Shown here piece after piece: positions 20,003-30,488 of a stretch of DNA of 41,466 nucleotides. This DNA is from Chara braunii (taxonomy: Eukaryota; Streptophyta; Charophyceae; Charales; Characeae). A program made the translations under genes and the position numbers. A model generated the notes under the pieces. It worked only from the letters and a program-made list of their open reading frames with translations. It was not told the DNA's origin and made no database searches. The DNA lies in the NCBI GenBank assembly GCA_003427395.1, contig BFEA01000600.1, positions 433,064 to 474,529 of the forward strand, written 5' to 3'. Position 1 is the first letter of the stretch, and each line of letters starts with the position of its first letter.

Positions 20003-20908
20003 TCAGGGCGACTGGTATCCATCGTCACAGTAAGGACAGTCGTAGATCTGTCTCTGCCTACCACCTACGAATTCCAATGTTTGGACACACGAACGGTGAT
20101 GCGAAACTTTTCGTAGAGTATAGTCATTGTAGTTGTCCTTGTGTTCCAACGTGAAGAATATCTCCTCACATAATCCGAAAAGGAAGTGAAGTTGGGCATG
20201 CACCAAACAATCAATCCTTAGATTCAATTCTTTTGCGAGCGAAGGATCTATTTCGAATCGATCACGGAAGCGCTTCAGAGCACCCTCGGATGTGGGCTCG
20301 CGAAAGTCCTCCCTCACAAGGAAGAAAACTCTCATTCGCTTACCATAAAGCTTGGTCGCCGTGAAAAGAGTTAGTACAGGGGTGCTACGGTTGAACAGAC
20401 GAACTCGATCATGGTAGTCTATGATCACAAGGGAACGCAACAACGGTTTCCCGATGCAGTACCAAGCGCAAAGTTTAGCATGCTGGTCGTCCATACAATC
20501 CCAGTCTTGTTCTAAGCGCAGTGAGTCCCACAAATCTACCATATCCTCGACATTGAGGTTTTCCTCCTGACTGGATAGAACTTCCCAAAGTTTGACTTCT
20601 TCTAAACTTCAGTAGAGGTACCACATATTTCACCCTCTATCGCGAACTATTGTAGTTTCTCCAACAATAACACATGTTTCGGGTTCAATGTAACCGTCGA
20701 GGCCGACCCCAGCTTCAATATGCAGATAATCGCTGTCAAGACTGACCGTTCCTCGTGCCCAAGTATTTTTGTTCATGATGATAAGATCCCTGTCCACATT
20801 CTCGATCAAAAAGGAATACTCGCTCACATACGACGAGGTTTTGTAGGACATTGTCTCGTATACAACGTCGCACGATGGTGTGTCGTCCTCATCCATCCTG
20901 CAGGACAA
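20003..20908 (-). pseudogene. Family K copy 3, unknown protein
   Basis: The N-terminal part (20908-20630) reads DVVYETMSYK, NVDRDLIIMNKNTWA, DSDYLHIEAGVGLDG and ends at TGA 20630-20632, where copy 2 has Trp before NFWYL. A second TGA lies at 20609-20611. The frame then continues through MVDLWDSLRLEQDW into an open 179-codon part (20542-20003): DDQHAKLCAWYCIGKP, VIIDYHDRVRLF, LTLFTATKLYGKRMRVFFL, VREDF, AQLHFLFGLCEEIFFTLEH, RKVSHHRSC and a C-terminal YDCPYCDDGY. It is the only copy with a complete C-terminal half. Function unknown; CPYC hints at a small metal site. Confidence 0.65.
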
Positions 20909-20993
20909 GCAATCGGAATTAGTTCGAAGTTAACGTCTCGTCATTATCTTTGCGGAGTTCGTAGCTAACAAATCCAAATCAGTTCGCATTTAA

Positions 20994-23838
20994 CTAAACG
21001 GGCACGTCGGACGGACCGAAAAGATAGTCGTCCCCCAGGGCCACAAGTGCTTTCTTGCAGGCGGATGTCCGTATTGTAAGGCCTGTCACGAATTTGCTTT
21101 CATCCGTCCCTTTGCGGAAGGGTCTTTTCCAGGAATAAGTCACGGTTTCAGCGCGTTGCCATTGTTCCTCGTCTGAAGTGGAAAGTTTTCACCTCTTCGT
21201 CCAAGCGTCGGAGTACCTTTCGCGAAGATCGGACGAGTGACATGTAGGCACCCACCACTTTATACATAAACAACCGAAATGAGGAGAGGAACGGTCGTCC
21301 ACACTCTCGGACTGTGCTCTACCAACCCAGAATGGGACACCTTGAAACAGTTCCTCATCGGGTGTCTATACTGTTCGAGGACGTCCATGAATTTTTGGAC
21401 ACTGTCACGAGCCATCCGAAAATCCTCTTTAACGACACGGGGAATAACACATGGTTCTGGAGGGGAGGTAGGGTCTGCATACTCTCCATCGACAACTGGG
21501 AACCAGTGAACTAGTCTGCCTTCCGGCATCCATTCCAGTACTTTTTGTACACTCTGACGGGACTGCCGTCACACATGAAGAATTTGAAGAGATGCGGTTT
21601 CAACATGCCGACGATACTTTTGTCGACGTATCGATCCACTACCCAGCACCAATCGGCAATGTGATCGAGCTTAGTGCACTTCGGTGGTATCTTGTGCAAC
21701 GACTCGATAAGCGAGAACAACTGCTTCATGGTGTAAGTGTCGTTGTCCTTTAGCTTTTTCGAGAAAACACTAAAAGTCGTGTCTATGTCGGTATGCGTGT
21801 TGCCAACGAGCATGAACCCCACTTCGACATCTTCGAAAATCCCGAATTTCACAAGAAGAGAGGATAAACACATAAGATAATGATTTTTGTTTTCCCTCCA
21901 GCGATTGTCCGTCTGGATTCGGAGGTGGCGTGGCCATTTCTGTCCCCATGTCTGCAACTCACATAGAGTTCGCTTAACGCACATCATGGTACCATCGGAA
22001 CTGTGTGCATAGAAAAACAAATACATGTAAACATAAATGGACGGTTTCCTGTCGTGAGCTACAACTGCGGTCAGGTTCGTTTTCATCATCATGTCGTGTC
22101 GATGTTCCTTGGAGTAATTATACATGCCGATGTGAGGAATGATTGTCTTTTTCTGATCCATTCCATCCACTATAAGACAAAGGTATTCCGCGGGGTTCAA
22201 AATGGAACGAAGTTTCCAATCAGCGTAATCCACACGGTGAGCGACCTGATCTAGTTGGTGTTTACGGTGCTTTTCGTCGAAATCCTTACGATCACGAAGG
22301 TGAAGGGAGTTATCTCTGGTCTGTCTAAGGCGGACGCACTCACCACACTTTGTGAACGAGTTGGATTTGGCAAGGTCGGCATGCCACAGGTACTTCCTCC
22401 ATATGGAGTGGAAGACTTGCTCCGAAACGACGGTCTAACCCGCCGCTTCCAAGTCCGCCTTGATGGACTCGTAGACAAGGAGCTTTGTAAAATAAGCAGG
22501 GAGCCTAACTTAAGGTCTCTATGAGGTCCCCCTCACAACTATTTCGTTAGGCATAGCATCTCCATGTTCTTCCACGAGCATTGTCACACGAGCCAGCATG
22601 CTCACATACTCCGGTCTCGGGTTCAACAATCCTCATCGACCATGCCAGCCACGGACGACCCCTTCTGACTTGCATTTGCTAAAACGACGAAATGTGTTTC
22701 GACATATCCCTATTATTTTACACCAACCGGTGATGCACACACGATGTTTGCACTGCACTGGTTCGACTCTTTCCGGACCACCGTCGAGGATAGTCAAAAT
22801 GTCAAGGGTTTGCATCCACCACTCGATCCTCCTTTCGAGGGACACTTCGTAATAAGCTTCGCGCACCGGTTTGATATCGTCAATGGTCAAAGACCTGAAG
22901 ACACTTGTTCTTACAACATTTGTGCTTTGGGACGAGCGTAATGTTAGTTTCATTCAATCGACATTTGACCCTCTTCGAATGTTCTGACATTCTAACCGGC
23001 CTATTTTTTCGATTATATCTTCTCCTTTCTCTAGGTAGGGGATGAGACAAAACCTGAAGGACTGCTTCGGGAGTTCCAGGGTGAGTTTTTGTCGGGGACC
23101 GATGCGCTGCATCTATGAATTCAGATCTTTTCGTGGGAGCGGTCCTCGACAAATCAGATTGGGAGGACTCCGATAAACTGTAGAAATTTGTGTCTACAAA
23201 ACCAATCTGCCAATTTTCATTGCATTCGTGGTTGTCATCAGTGGAGAGTCAATTTTTCCGGCTTCACATGCAATTCTCTTACCTATCTCGACACTTTCAC
23301 ACGGACGTTCCGTTACCTGTTTGCGATCAGACCCATTTCTATCGGACGTACCGCACTGTTCTCGATCAAATCCGTTTCTATCGGGCGTACCGCAAAAGTC
23401 TGTATCCACCAACGAGCGACTATAGTCGAATGCTAGGGGTTGGGTAACTTCAATGCTTTCACACAGTCTACCCGCTGTACGCACGAGATCTGATCCAGTC
23501 ATTTCGGACACGCCACAGAAATCTGTGTCCACGAACATCAATCCACCGGGAAACGTCTCTATATCCCGATTACCCTCACTATCGGGGATAAGCGCTATAG
23601 ATACGCAATGACCGTCGGGAATGTCCGTAAAGCGAACAAAACGATGCCGACTGGACGTCGTAGAGGAGCCTGAATGGTTCGTCGGGGTCAACATCGAGAA
23701 CTCCCTTTTCAAACCGCAAGGCCGTTCAGAGGGAGCTTCCGGGCTGCTGTCACAAGAACTACGTTCTCGAACATCGTCTTCTCCGCGTTGTCGTGACGGT
23801 GGCGGTGGCGTGACATAGAGGACGGTTTGGACACCCAT
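20994..23838 (-). pseudogene. DUF7869-type transposase-like protein
   Basis: N-terminal part 23838-23194 is Ser/Thr-rich with a repeated VDTDFCG motif. Next come KHKCCKNKC, KPVREAYYEVSLERRIEWWMQTL and VCITGWCKIIGICRNTFRRF, as found upstream of DUF7869. Then RLPAYFTKLLVYESIKADL, FHSIWRKYL, FTKCGECVRLRQT, LCLIVDGMDQKKTIIPH, LRIQTDNRWRENKNHY and VGFMLVGNTHTDIDTTF. The three acidic motifs suggest an RNase H-like DDE core, an inference. Family members mostly have GHTHEDID; here GH is GN. Stops lie near 22633, 22521, 22513 and 22440. Frame changes lie near 22885, 21525 and 21260. The probable end is VPV-stop at 20994. It is divergent from the Ulp1 block. Confidence 0.7.
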
Positions 23839-24098
23839 TTGAAGAGATGATTCACACGAAAATTGTACAACAAGAAAATCACGTCAACGTATAACGAGGT
23901 CAGGGAAATAAACAAGAGGGAGTAAACTCACATTTCTAATATTTATCACAAAACAATGGAACAACAGAATTTGAATCCATTTTGTTTTCTCAGGCTCGTG
24001 TAATCTATGTATGTGCGAGTTTATTCGCTCTTTAACCAACCAGGGACGTTGCGGAACTTCCAAACCCTGATTTGAAGGTCAAGTGGTATCTCAAATCC

Positions 24099-25400
24099 GA
24101 CTCCTCTCCCACTCATTCTCTTGTGCTGGTTGAAGGACTGCTCTTCCTGATAATTAGTTTAATGTGCAAGTGGTTTGGATAAGTCCGAGTGAACTCGCAC
24201 TTTTTCTCCCACATAGAATAAGGGGCGTACTTGCATCCAGGCGAGAGTACAAGTACGAGAGTAGAAGTGCGAGTTGATTCGGACTTATTCACCATATAGT
24301 AAGAAATAAGGTTCATGGATTGTCCAAGAGACTCAAGTCCGACTCCTCTCTCACTCGTTATCTTGTGCTGGTTGAAGGATTGCTCTTCCTGATAGTTAGT
24401 TTAATGTGCAAGTGGTTTGGATAAGTCCGAGTGAACTCGCACTTTTTATCCCACATAGAATAAGGGGCGTTCTTGCATCCAGGCGAGAGTACAAGTACGA
24501 GAGTACAGTGCGAGTTGATTCGGACTTATTCACCATACAGTAAGAAATCAGGTTCCTGGATGGTCCAAGAGAGAATAAATTCGCACGTAGAAAAGTGCGT
24601 CGCATCGAGGGGCGATCACAACTGAGAGCTGACTTGAACTTATGCCCTAGACAGTTGGAAATAGATTTGTGGTTGGTCCAGAAGAAAATATAATCGCACA
24701 TTGAAGGCCTAACACGGAGATCATGAAAAGTGCGAGTGCATTCGGACTTATTCACCATACAATAAGAAATTAGGTTCCTGGTTGGTTCAAGAGCGAATAT
24801 ATTTGCACATAGAAAAGAACTACAATTTTTTTTCGCCGAGAAGAAGCGCGAGTTTACTCGAGTTTTTCGATTTCAAGATCGAGAGTACAAGTGCGAGTTA
24901 ATTCGGTCTTATCCACCAAACAATAAGAAATTTAGGGGCGTGGTTGGCTCAAGTGCGAATAAATTCGCACTTCAAATGAGCATTTCAATTTCGTCGTACA
25001 ATAAGAAATTACCTTCCTGGTTGGTTCAGGAGCGAGTAAATTCGCAAATACAAAAAGGACTTCTTTTTTTTTTGGCCGAGAAGAGGCGCGAATTTACTGC
25101 TCGAGTGTTTCGATTTCGAAAATGAGAGTATAAGTGCGAGTTAATTCTGACTTATCGACTATACAGTAACAAATTTAGGGGGCTGGTTGGTTCAAGAGCG
25201 AATAAATTCACACTTGAAACGAGCATTTCGATTTCGAAACTAAGGGTACAAGTGCGAGTTGATTCGGACTTATTCATTGTATAGTAAGAAATTAGATTCC
25301 TGGTTGGTTCAAGAGCGAAGAAATTTGCACGTAGAAAATGACTTCATTTTTTTGGGTCGAGAAGAAGCGCGAGTTTACTCGGATTTGTTCACCACACTCA
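24099..25400. repeat. ~240-bp tandem array rich in palindromes
   Basis: Two well-matched units of 242 bases (24099-24340 and 24341-24582) start GACTCCTCTC and each contain two inverted 22-bp palindromes. Three or more diverged units follow, marked by TAAGAAATTAGGTTCCTGGTTGG near 24761, 25001 and 25283, and by GCGCGAGTTTACTCG-like and GATTTCGAAA-like segments. The array lies between the divergent DUF7869 gene and the plus-strand block. No gene was recognised inside. Confidence 0.85.
24951..24972. repeat. 22-bp dispersed palindrome, perfect type copy
   Basis: AAGTGCGAAT, AA, ATTCGCACTT: two perfect 10-base arms around two bases. Imperfect copies with the same length and layout start at 15934, 15983, 18613, 19394, 19491, 19594, 19945, 24011, 24182, 24265, 24424, 24506, 25194, 25251, 32454, 32733 (perfect with arms AACTCCGAAT), 32799, 35586 and 36562. 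Several more diverged ones lie inside 24099-25400 and near 38770. None was seen before about 12 kb. Confidence 0.8.
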
Positions 25401-25423
25401 ATCCTTATTCCAAACTGCAGGCA

Positions 25424-26180
25424 TCGAGAAAGATGGCGCAGCGATGAAGATAGATGGAGAAAGATGAGGCAGCGATGGAGATAGATGGAGAAAGATGGCG
25501 TAGTAATATGTTGAGATAGATAGAGAAAGATGGCGCAGCGATGGAGAGATAGAGAGAGATCGCGCGCCGATGGAGAGACGACGCATCAATGATGGAGAGA
25601 GATGGCGCACCGATGGAGAGAGATGGCGCACCGAGAGAGATAGATGGAGATACAGTCTTCCCCCAAATACTACGTACAGTCATTATAGCTGAATTCGGGA
25701 CATCTTTCAGTCTAGAGACAGCTATAATGAACGTACGTTGTATTCCGGGGAAGAAGGTAGATGACGCAGCGAGGGAGAGAGATCGCGAACTGATTGAGAG
25801 AGGTCGCGCACCGATGGAGAGAGATGGCGCACCGATGGAGAAAGATGGTGCAGCAATGGAGATAGTAGGCGCAACGATGGTTAGCGATGAACCAATGGAG
25901 AAAGATGGCGCACCGATGGAGATAGAAGGAGAAAGATGGCGTGGCGATAGAGATAGATGGGGAAAGATGGCGCAACGATGGAGATACATGGAGAAAGAAG
26001 GCGCAACGATGGAGATAGATGAAGAAAGATCGCGAGAGATCTTGCACCGGTGGAGAGAGATGGCGCACCGATGGAGAAAGATGGCGCACCAATGGAGAGA
26101 GCAGGCGCAACAATGGTTAGCGATGACGCACCGATGGAGATAGATGGCGCACCGATGGAGAGAGTTGGCGCAGCGATGAC
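25424..26180. repeat. 21-bp minisatellite, first block
   Basis: Degenerate tandem copies of GATGGAGAGAGATGGCGCA plus two bases. Because 21 is a multiple of three, all frames translate to seven-residue repeats (for example MERDGAP on plus, HLSPSVR on minus), which explains the long overlapping open frames on both strands. No true gene is implied. A foldback element at 25657-25753 interrupts the block. Confidence 0.9.
25657..25753. mobile_element. 97-bp foldback element (MITE-like hairpin)
   Basis: Arms 25657-25691 and 25719-25753 are inverted repeats of 35 bases with 30 matches, around a 27-base loop. The arms start CTTCCCC and end CATTATAGCTG. The element sits in the minisatellite but has none of its sequence, so it looks inserted. 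No clear target duplication was found. A long, nearly perfect stem of this size could also be a small-RNA precursor. Confidence 0.65.
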
Positions 26181-26368
26181 CAAGATTAGTTATTGAACAA
26201 CATCATTTAATACCTAACTAATGTTGATCTAGAGATCAGTTCAATAAGCAGAAGTATTGATTAAAGTGAAATTCATCGCGTTAAACCTTCATTAGGCATA
26301 ACAGACACTTGTTTCGTGTGATTCCACAATGATGGGCGGCTACACCGACGGCGGACTAAAACAACAAT
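26181..26368. other. Unique spacer between minisatellite blocks
   Basis: AT-rich, non-repetitive sequence without a recognised gene. It may be an insertion that split one original array. Confidence 0.4.
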
Positions 26369-27160
26369 ACAATGGCGATGGAGGGATCACGCAGGAGCGA
26401 TGGAGATAGATGGCACAGCGATGGAGGGAGCCCAGTGATGGAGAGAGATCGCGCAGTGATGGAGAGAGATGGAGAGTGATCACTCAGCGATGGAGATGCG
26501 TGGCGATGGAGAGAGATCGCGCAGGAGCGATGGAGAGAAATCGCGCAGCGATGGAGAAGAGATCGCGAAGGAGCGATGGAGAGAGATGGCGCAGCGATGG
26601 AGAGAGTCTGCGATGAGCGATGGAGAGAGATGACGCGAAGATGGAGAGACAAGGCGCAAAGATGGAGAGAGATCGCGCAGCGATGGAGAAGAGATCGCGC
26701 AGGAGCGATGGAGATAGATGGCGCGGCGATGGAGAGAGTCTGTGATGGAGAAAGATGGCGCAACGATAGAAAGAGATGGTGCAGTGATGGAGATAGATGG
26801 CGCAGCGATAAAGAGAGATGGCGCAGGGGATGGCCCAACGAATCAGCGATGGAGAGCGATGGCGCACCGATGAAGGGAGATGGCACACCGATGGAGAGAG
26901 ATGGACAAAGATGGTACACTGATGGAGAGCGATGGCGCACCGATGGAGAGAGATGGCGCAACGATGAGAAAGATGGCGCAACGATGGAACGGATAACGAT
27001 GGCCAGCGCTGCAAGGGCAGCGATAGCGATGGCTAGCGTTGCGATGTGAGCGATAGCGATTGTCAGCGTTGCGATGGTCAGGCGAGTGCGATGGCTGCGA
27101 TGGAGGATATAGCTTTGCGTTGCGATGGTGATGAGCTAAGCGCATCAATGGCGATGGCGC
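26369..27160. repeat. 21-bp minisatellite, second block
   Basis: Same unit as the first block, with more variants (GATCGCGCAG, GGAGCGATGGAGA) and a right edge that drifts into GCGATGGCTAGCGTTGCGATG repeats near 27000-27080. Open frames across it on both strands are repeat artefacts. Confidence 0.9.
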
Positions 27161-27680
27161 ATGGCGAGGGTTGGAATGGATTGCGGACTTTCAATATCCA
27201 ACGCATTTGACATTTGCAAAATGTCCCAATGACTGCGAGACCATAACTCAAAGATTTCCAGTGTTGACCTCGGCGCGCAATGGACCGTCGCCTGGTCTCG
27301 GCGCGCAACGAACCACCGCGCCAGATTTTTACGCCTGACCTCGAGGGGGTAACGAAGCTCCACTTTGTACCTCGGATCATGCCAATCGACGGTTCATACT
27401 AGAACAACGAAAATGACCTTGCCTGTCCCTTATTTTCTGGAAGTGTCATATCAATGCACGCCAGAGTTGGCGAAGATTTTAGGGTCTCTGACATGTTAGT
27501 GGCTTCGTTAATCTGCGCCGTTGAAAATTGTTGATCTACGACCGAGAATTTTCGGTACCTCTGACCTTTTGAGGCCCAACCTGCCCTTACCGTTTTTTAG
27601 GCCCTGGCGTCTTATAGGCCCTGGTGTGCGATATGCAAATCGATACGGCCCCTCCTTGATCCCGACGCGAGGCCTATTGC
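27161..27680. other. No gene recognised; upstream region of the plus block
   Basis: Moderately GC-rich sequence with a short internal duplication (TCGGCGCGCAA at 27271-27281 and 27299-27309). No coding pattern was convincing. Confidence 0.4.
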
Positions 27681-27687
27681 CGGAAAG

Positions 27688-27696
27688 TATAAAAGG
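27688..27696 (+). promoter_or_regulatory. TATA box candidate
   Basis: TATAAAAGG, a strong TATA match, lies 36 bases before the first copy of a duplicated leader and about 660 bases upstream of the first open frame of the plus-strand block. Initiation near 27720 would fit the usual spacing. Confidence 0.55.
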
Positions 27697-27723
27697 CGTT
27701 GTCCCCCTCGTGTTATCTCTTTT

Positions 27724-28302
27724 GTTGTTTGGCAGCTCCACAGGTCAAGTCACGTTATCGCTTCCACTCACGTTTTGATATCTTGTCTTCACCCGCCCCC
27801 TCCGTCCACCATAGCCGGTTCGCTCTTCCTAGCTCGATTCGCTCATTCCGCCAACGCCGCGGTTGCCACATGGTGCTCAGTTCGCTCTTCGTAGCTCAAT
27901 TTCCATTCGCCATAGCCGGTTCGTAGCTGGATTTTCATTCGCCATAGCCGGTTCGCTCTTCGTAGCTCGATTTCCCTCCACCATAGCTGGTTCGGTCGTC
28001 GTACATCCATATCCGTCCGGCGTGGGTCATTCCCGCAACGCATGACGAAGGTGAGATGCTATTTCAGTTGTCCTAATCTGTGTCTGATGTCCGAACAGAT
28101 TCCCAGATGCCTTATCTCTACCTGCATGCTATAACGCCACAGTTGCTGCTTGTTGAACCCCGAATCAATTCCCGGTTTTGTTGTTTCGTAGCTCCAGAGG
28201 TCCGGTCGGGCTATCGCCACCGCACGTGTTCTGATATCTTTTCTTCACCCTCAATCTCCGTCCGCCATAGCCGATCCGCGCTTCATAGCTCGATTACCTT
28301 TC
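27724..28302 (+). repeat. Duplicated leader with CCATAGCCGGTTCG repeats
   Basis: A segment of about 125 bases starting GTTGTTT at 27724 recurs at 28180 (offset 456), sharing GCTCCA-AGGTC, GATATCTT-TCTTCACCC, CCGTCC-CCATAGCCG and GCTCGATT. Between them a shorter unit around CGCCATAGCCGGTTCG and TCGTAGCTCGATTT is repeated about four times (27810-27990). It is probably 5' untranslated or intronic sequence of the plus block. Confidence 0.7.
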
Positions 28303-28348
28303 ACAATAGCTGAACCAATATCATGCACGCTATAAAGCTGTCATTATA

Positions 28349-30488
28349 TTGTTTGTAAAAGTTGCTCGATTCCCTTCGCAGCTTATACTCGTCAAGCGCG
28401 AGCGACAGAAGACGGTGCGAGAAGAGGTGGCGGAACAAACCCGACGCATGAAGAGGATGAAAGGACACTCGGAGCCGATAATTGGCGGGGATGAAGGTGA
28501 CATCGGAGAACGTGCCTCGGGAAAGAGGACGCCAGGGATGTGTGGCGGACAAGAACAAGGAGCCAAAAAGAGGCAGTCGACGGAAGAGGGTGCAACAACA
28601 AGTAAGAAAGCGATGAGGTTCGACGGTTTGACCATCCGCGAAGGACAAGCTATGGGTGAAGGACATTCGGCTTGTCTAGGCATTGCCGCCACGAGAGAAC
28701 CTTCAGAGAAATCCAAAAGGAAACTGGCAGCTGAAGAAGGCGATGGCCAGAAGAAACCTCGGAGGAGGAAGACTGGTGAGGGGACGAGTGGTGGCGAAAG
28801 GATTGTCGGTAGGCAGTACGACGAAGCGACGTGTTTTGACTCGAATACGAGCGGAACGATGACGGTGAGATCAAGAAGAAGGAGCACCCCATTCAATTGC
28901 TCATCGACCCCAGGAAGGTCTGCTTCATCCCGCCGTGGGAAAGATATTACAATCACCGCAGTCTCACTCGCGATGGTGTGGAGGACATCAAGGGTGCGAT
29001 GCTAAGGTAGTTCCACAATGAAAAGGGGGAGATCTGGACGAAAAACCCTTTGGTTCTGACACACATCTACAAGTCGGTGAGGCATAAGCCGGAGAGAGCT
29101 GAGAGGGTTCACAAGGATGTCTTCAAGCCAGAGGACAAGGACAAGTACTTCTATTACCCTATCAACGTACAACACACCGTGGCTTCTGTGAAAGAGTTGG
29201 ACGGTGAGCAAATATTTGAATTGTGGAAGATGCACTCGTGGCCGGCGAGAGTCGTGTGGCTCTCCGACAAAGACTTTGTAGGGTATTTGCAGGTCAGTCT
29301 CACGGAGAACACAAGACACGAGATGTCTAAGCAGCGTGCGCAGAAGACCGCTTTCGAGAACATGCGGGAGGCATGGGAGAATCAAGGAAGGCCGGTGGCC
29401 ATTCAAGTGAATCCTTCCGGTAAGGAGGTCGAAAAACAAGCGTTTTTCGAGTTCCAAAGCTGCTTTTGGGAAAGAGTCCGAACGGGGCTCACTGGACGAT
29501 GGCAAGTAAAGCAACAACGCTCGCCGACAAGGACCACGTCACTGCCGTTGGCAAATTGAATGCATTGAGGCAATGGATGCCGCTCGTGATGGTCGGTGAT
29601 GACGTTTTTCGACAAGGCATGGAGTTCTACGACAAATGGGCCGAGGAAAAGTTGTTGGATGAAGACGGGAAAACGCCCTTGTCGAAGCCGGGCAGATACA
29701 TGCCAGATAAATTTCCGAGTCTTCAAGCGATTCCGGAAATGGACGCGAAAGGGGCGGCTGGTGAAACGAAGATGGGGTGGCTGATCCAGGTGCCGCCGCC
29801 TCCGACCAAAAAGAAAACGCAATTGGACGACAAGTTTTTTGTCGTCGTGAACGAGCCAGACATGTTCTGTTGGCAGTCTCTCGCAGACATGACCGATGCT
29901 GAAAAACTGTTCATCCTCGGCGACATTCTCGCGTTGAGGGGAATGTTCGTGCAAACGGCGGGCGAGCATATGAAACGTCAACATAAGCCTGAAATTAAAG
30001 ATGTGGTCGCGACGAGGAAAGTGGACCGTATGATGCTCCGCATGTTTCACTACATCTTGTTCCTTGAATTGGAGGAGGACGCAGAGGTTTGGCGCTACTG
30101 GAGCCCTTTTTTTCGGACCGAGGGGCAGCTTCTGGCGGAGTTCGGGCCGCAGGGCCTCACAAAGCAGGAGTGGGTCGAACTGAGGAAGCATTTCCAAGGC
30201 ACGGTGGACTACGTGAACACTTGCAAACGTACTCTTCCGTACGAGAAGGAGTCCCTCGACGAAACGAAGAGAATGTAGGATGATGACAGGTTCCCTAAAT
30301 CTTTCAAGAAGTCTGTTCGTTCCATCTTGCAACGAACGGAGGAAGAAGTCCAAGACACGATCAGGGTCAGCGGGGATGTGAGGCACATCAAATGGCACAA
30401 GCTCAACCGGGTGACCAGCCTTATTCCTTTCGGTTGTCCGCCTTCCCAAGCTCACAGTCGTCTCACTGAGATCCGCGAGATTATGTGA
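28349..30488 (+). pseudogene. Plus block, N-terminal part, unknown protein
   Basis: A Lys/Arg/Glu-rich N-terminus (28349-28850) is followed, after a frame change near 28850, by EIKKKEHPIQLLIDP, VCFIPPWERYYNHRSLTRDGV and IKGAML. A TAG lies at 29008-29010, then IWTKNPLVLTHIYKSV, QIFELWKMHSWPARVVWL and SGKEVEKQAFFEF. A frame change near 29465 leads to an open 270-codon stretch (GAHWTMASKATTLADKDHV to ETKRM, TAG at 30276-30278). The chain goes on with RFPKSFKKSVRSILQRTEEEV and VRHIKWHKLNRV to TGA 30486-30488. No domain was recognised. The even spread of charged and hydrophobic residues across breaks shows an originally continuous protein. Confidence 0.55.

Noticed and set aside
17293-20632. UGA read as tryptophan (alternative genetic code)
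   Set aside because: TAA and TAG also interrupt the same chains, along with frameshifts and deletions, so decay is simpler.
24099-25400. CRISPR-like array of palindromic repeats
   Set aside because: Repeats are diverged, spacing is irregular, spacers are themselves repeated, and the context is eukaryotic.
25424-27160. Several genes on both strands in the minisatellite
   Set aside because: All frames are seven-residue repeats produced by the 21-bp unit.
27724-28302. Pair of LTRs around a tiny retroelement
   Set aside because: The ~125-base direct repeats lack TG...CA ends, primer-binding site and polypurine tract, and are preceded by a TATA box outside the first copy.
28330-28340. CTATAAAG as the TATA box of the plus block
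   Set aside because: Weaker match than TATAAAAGG at 27688, and only about 15 bases before the first open frame.
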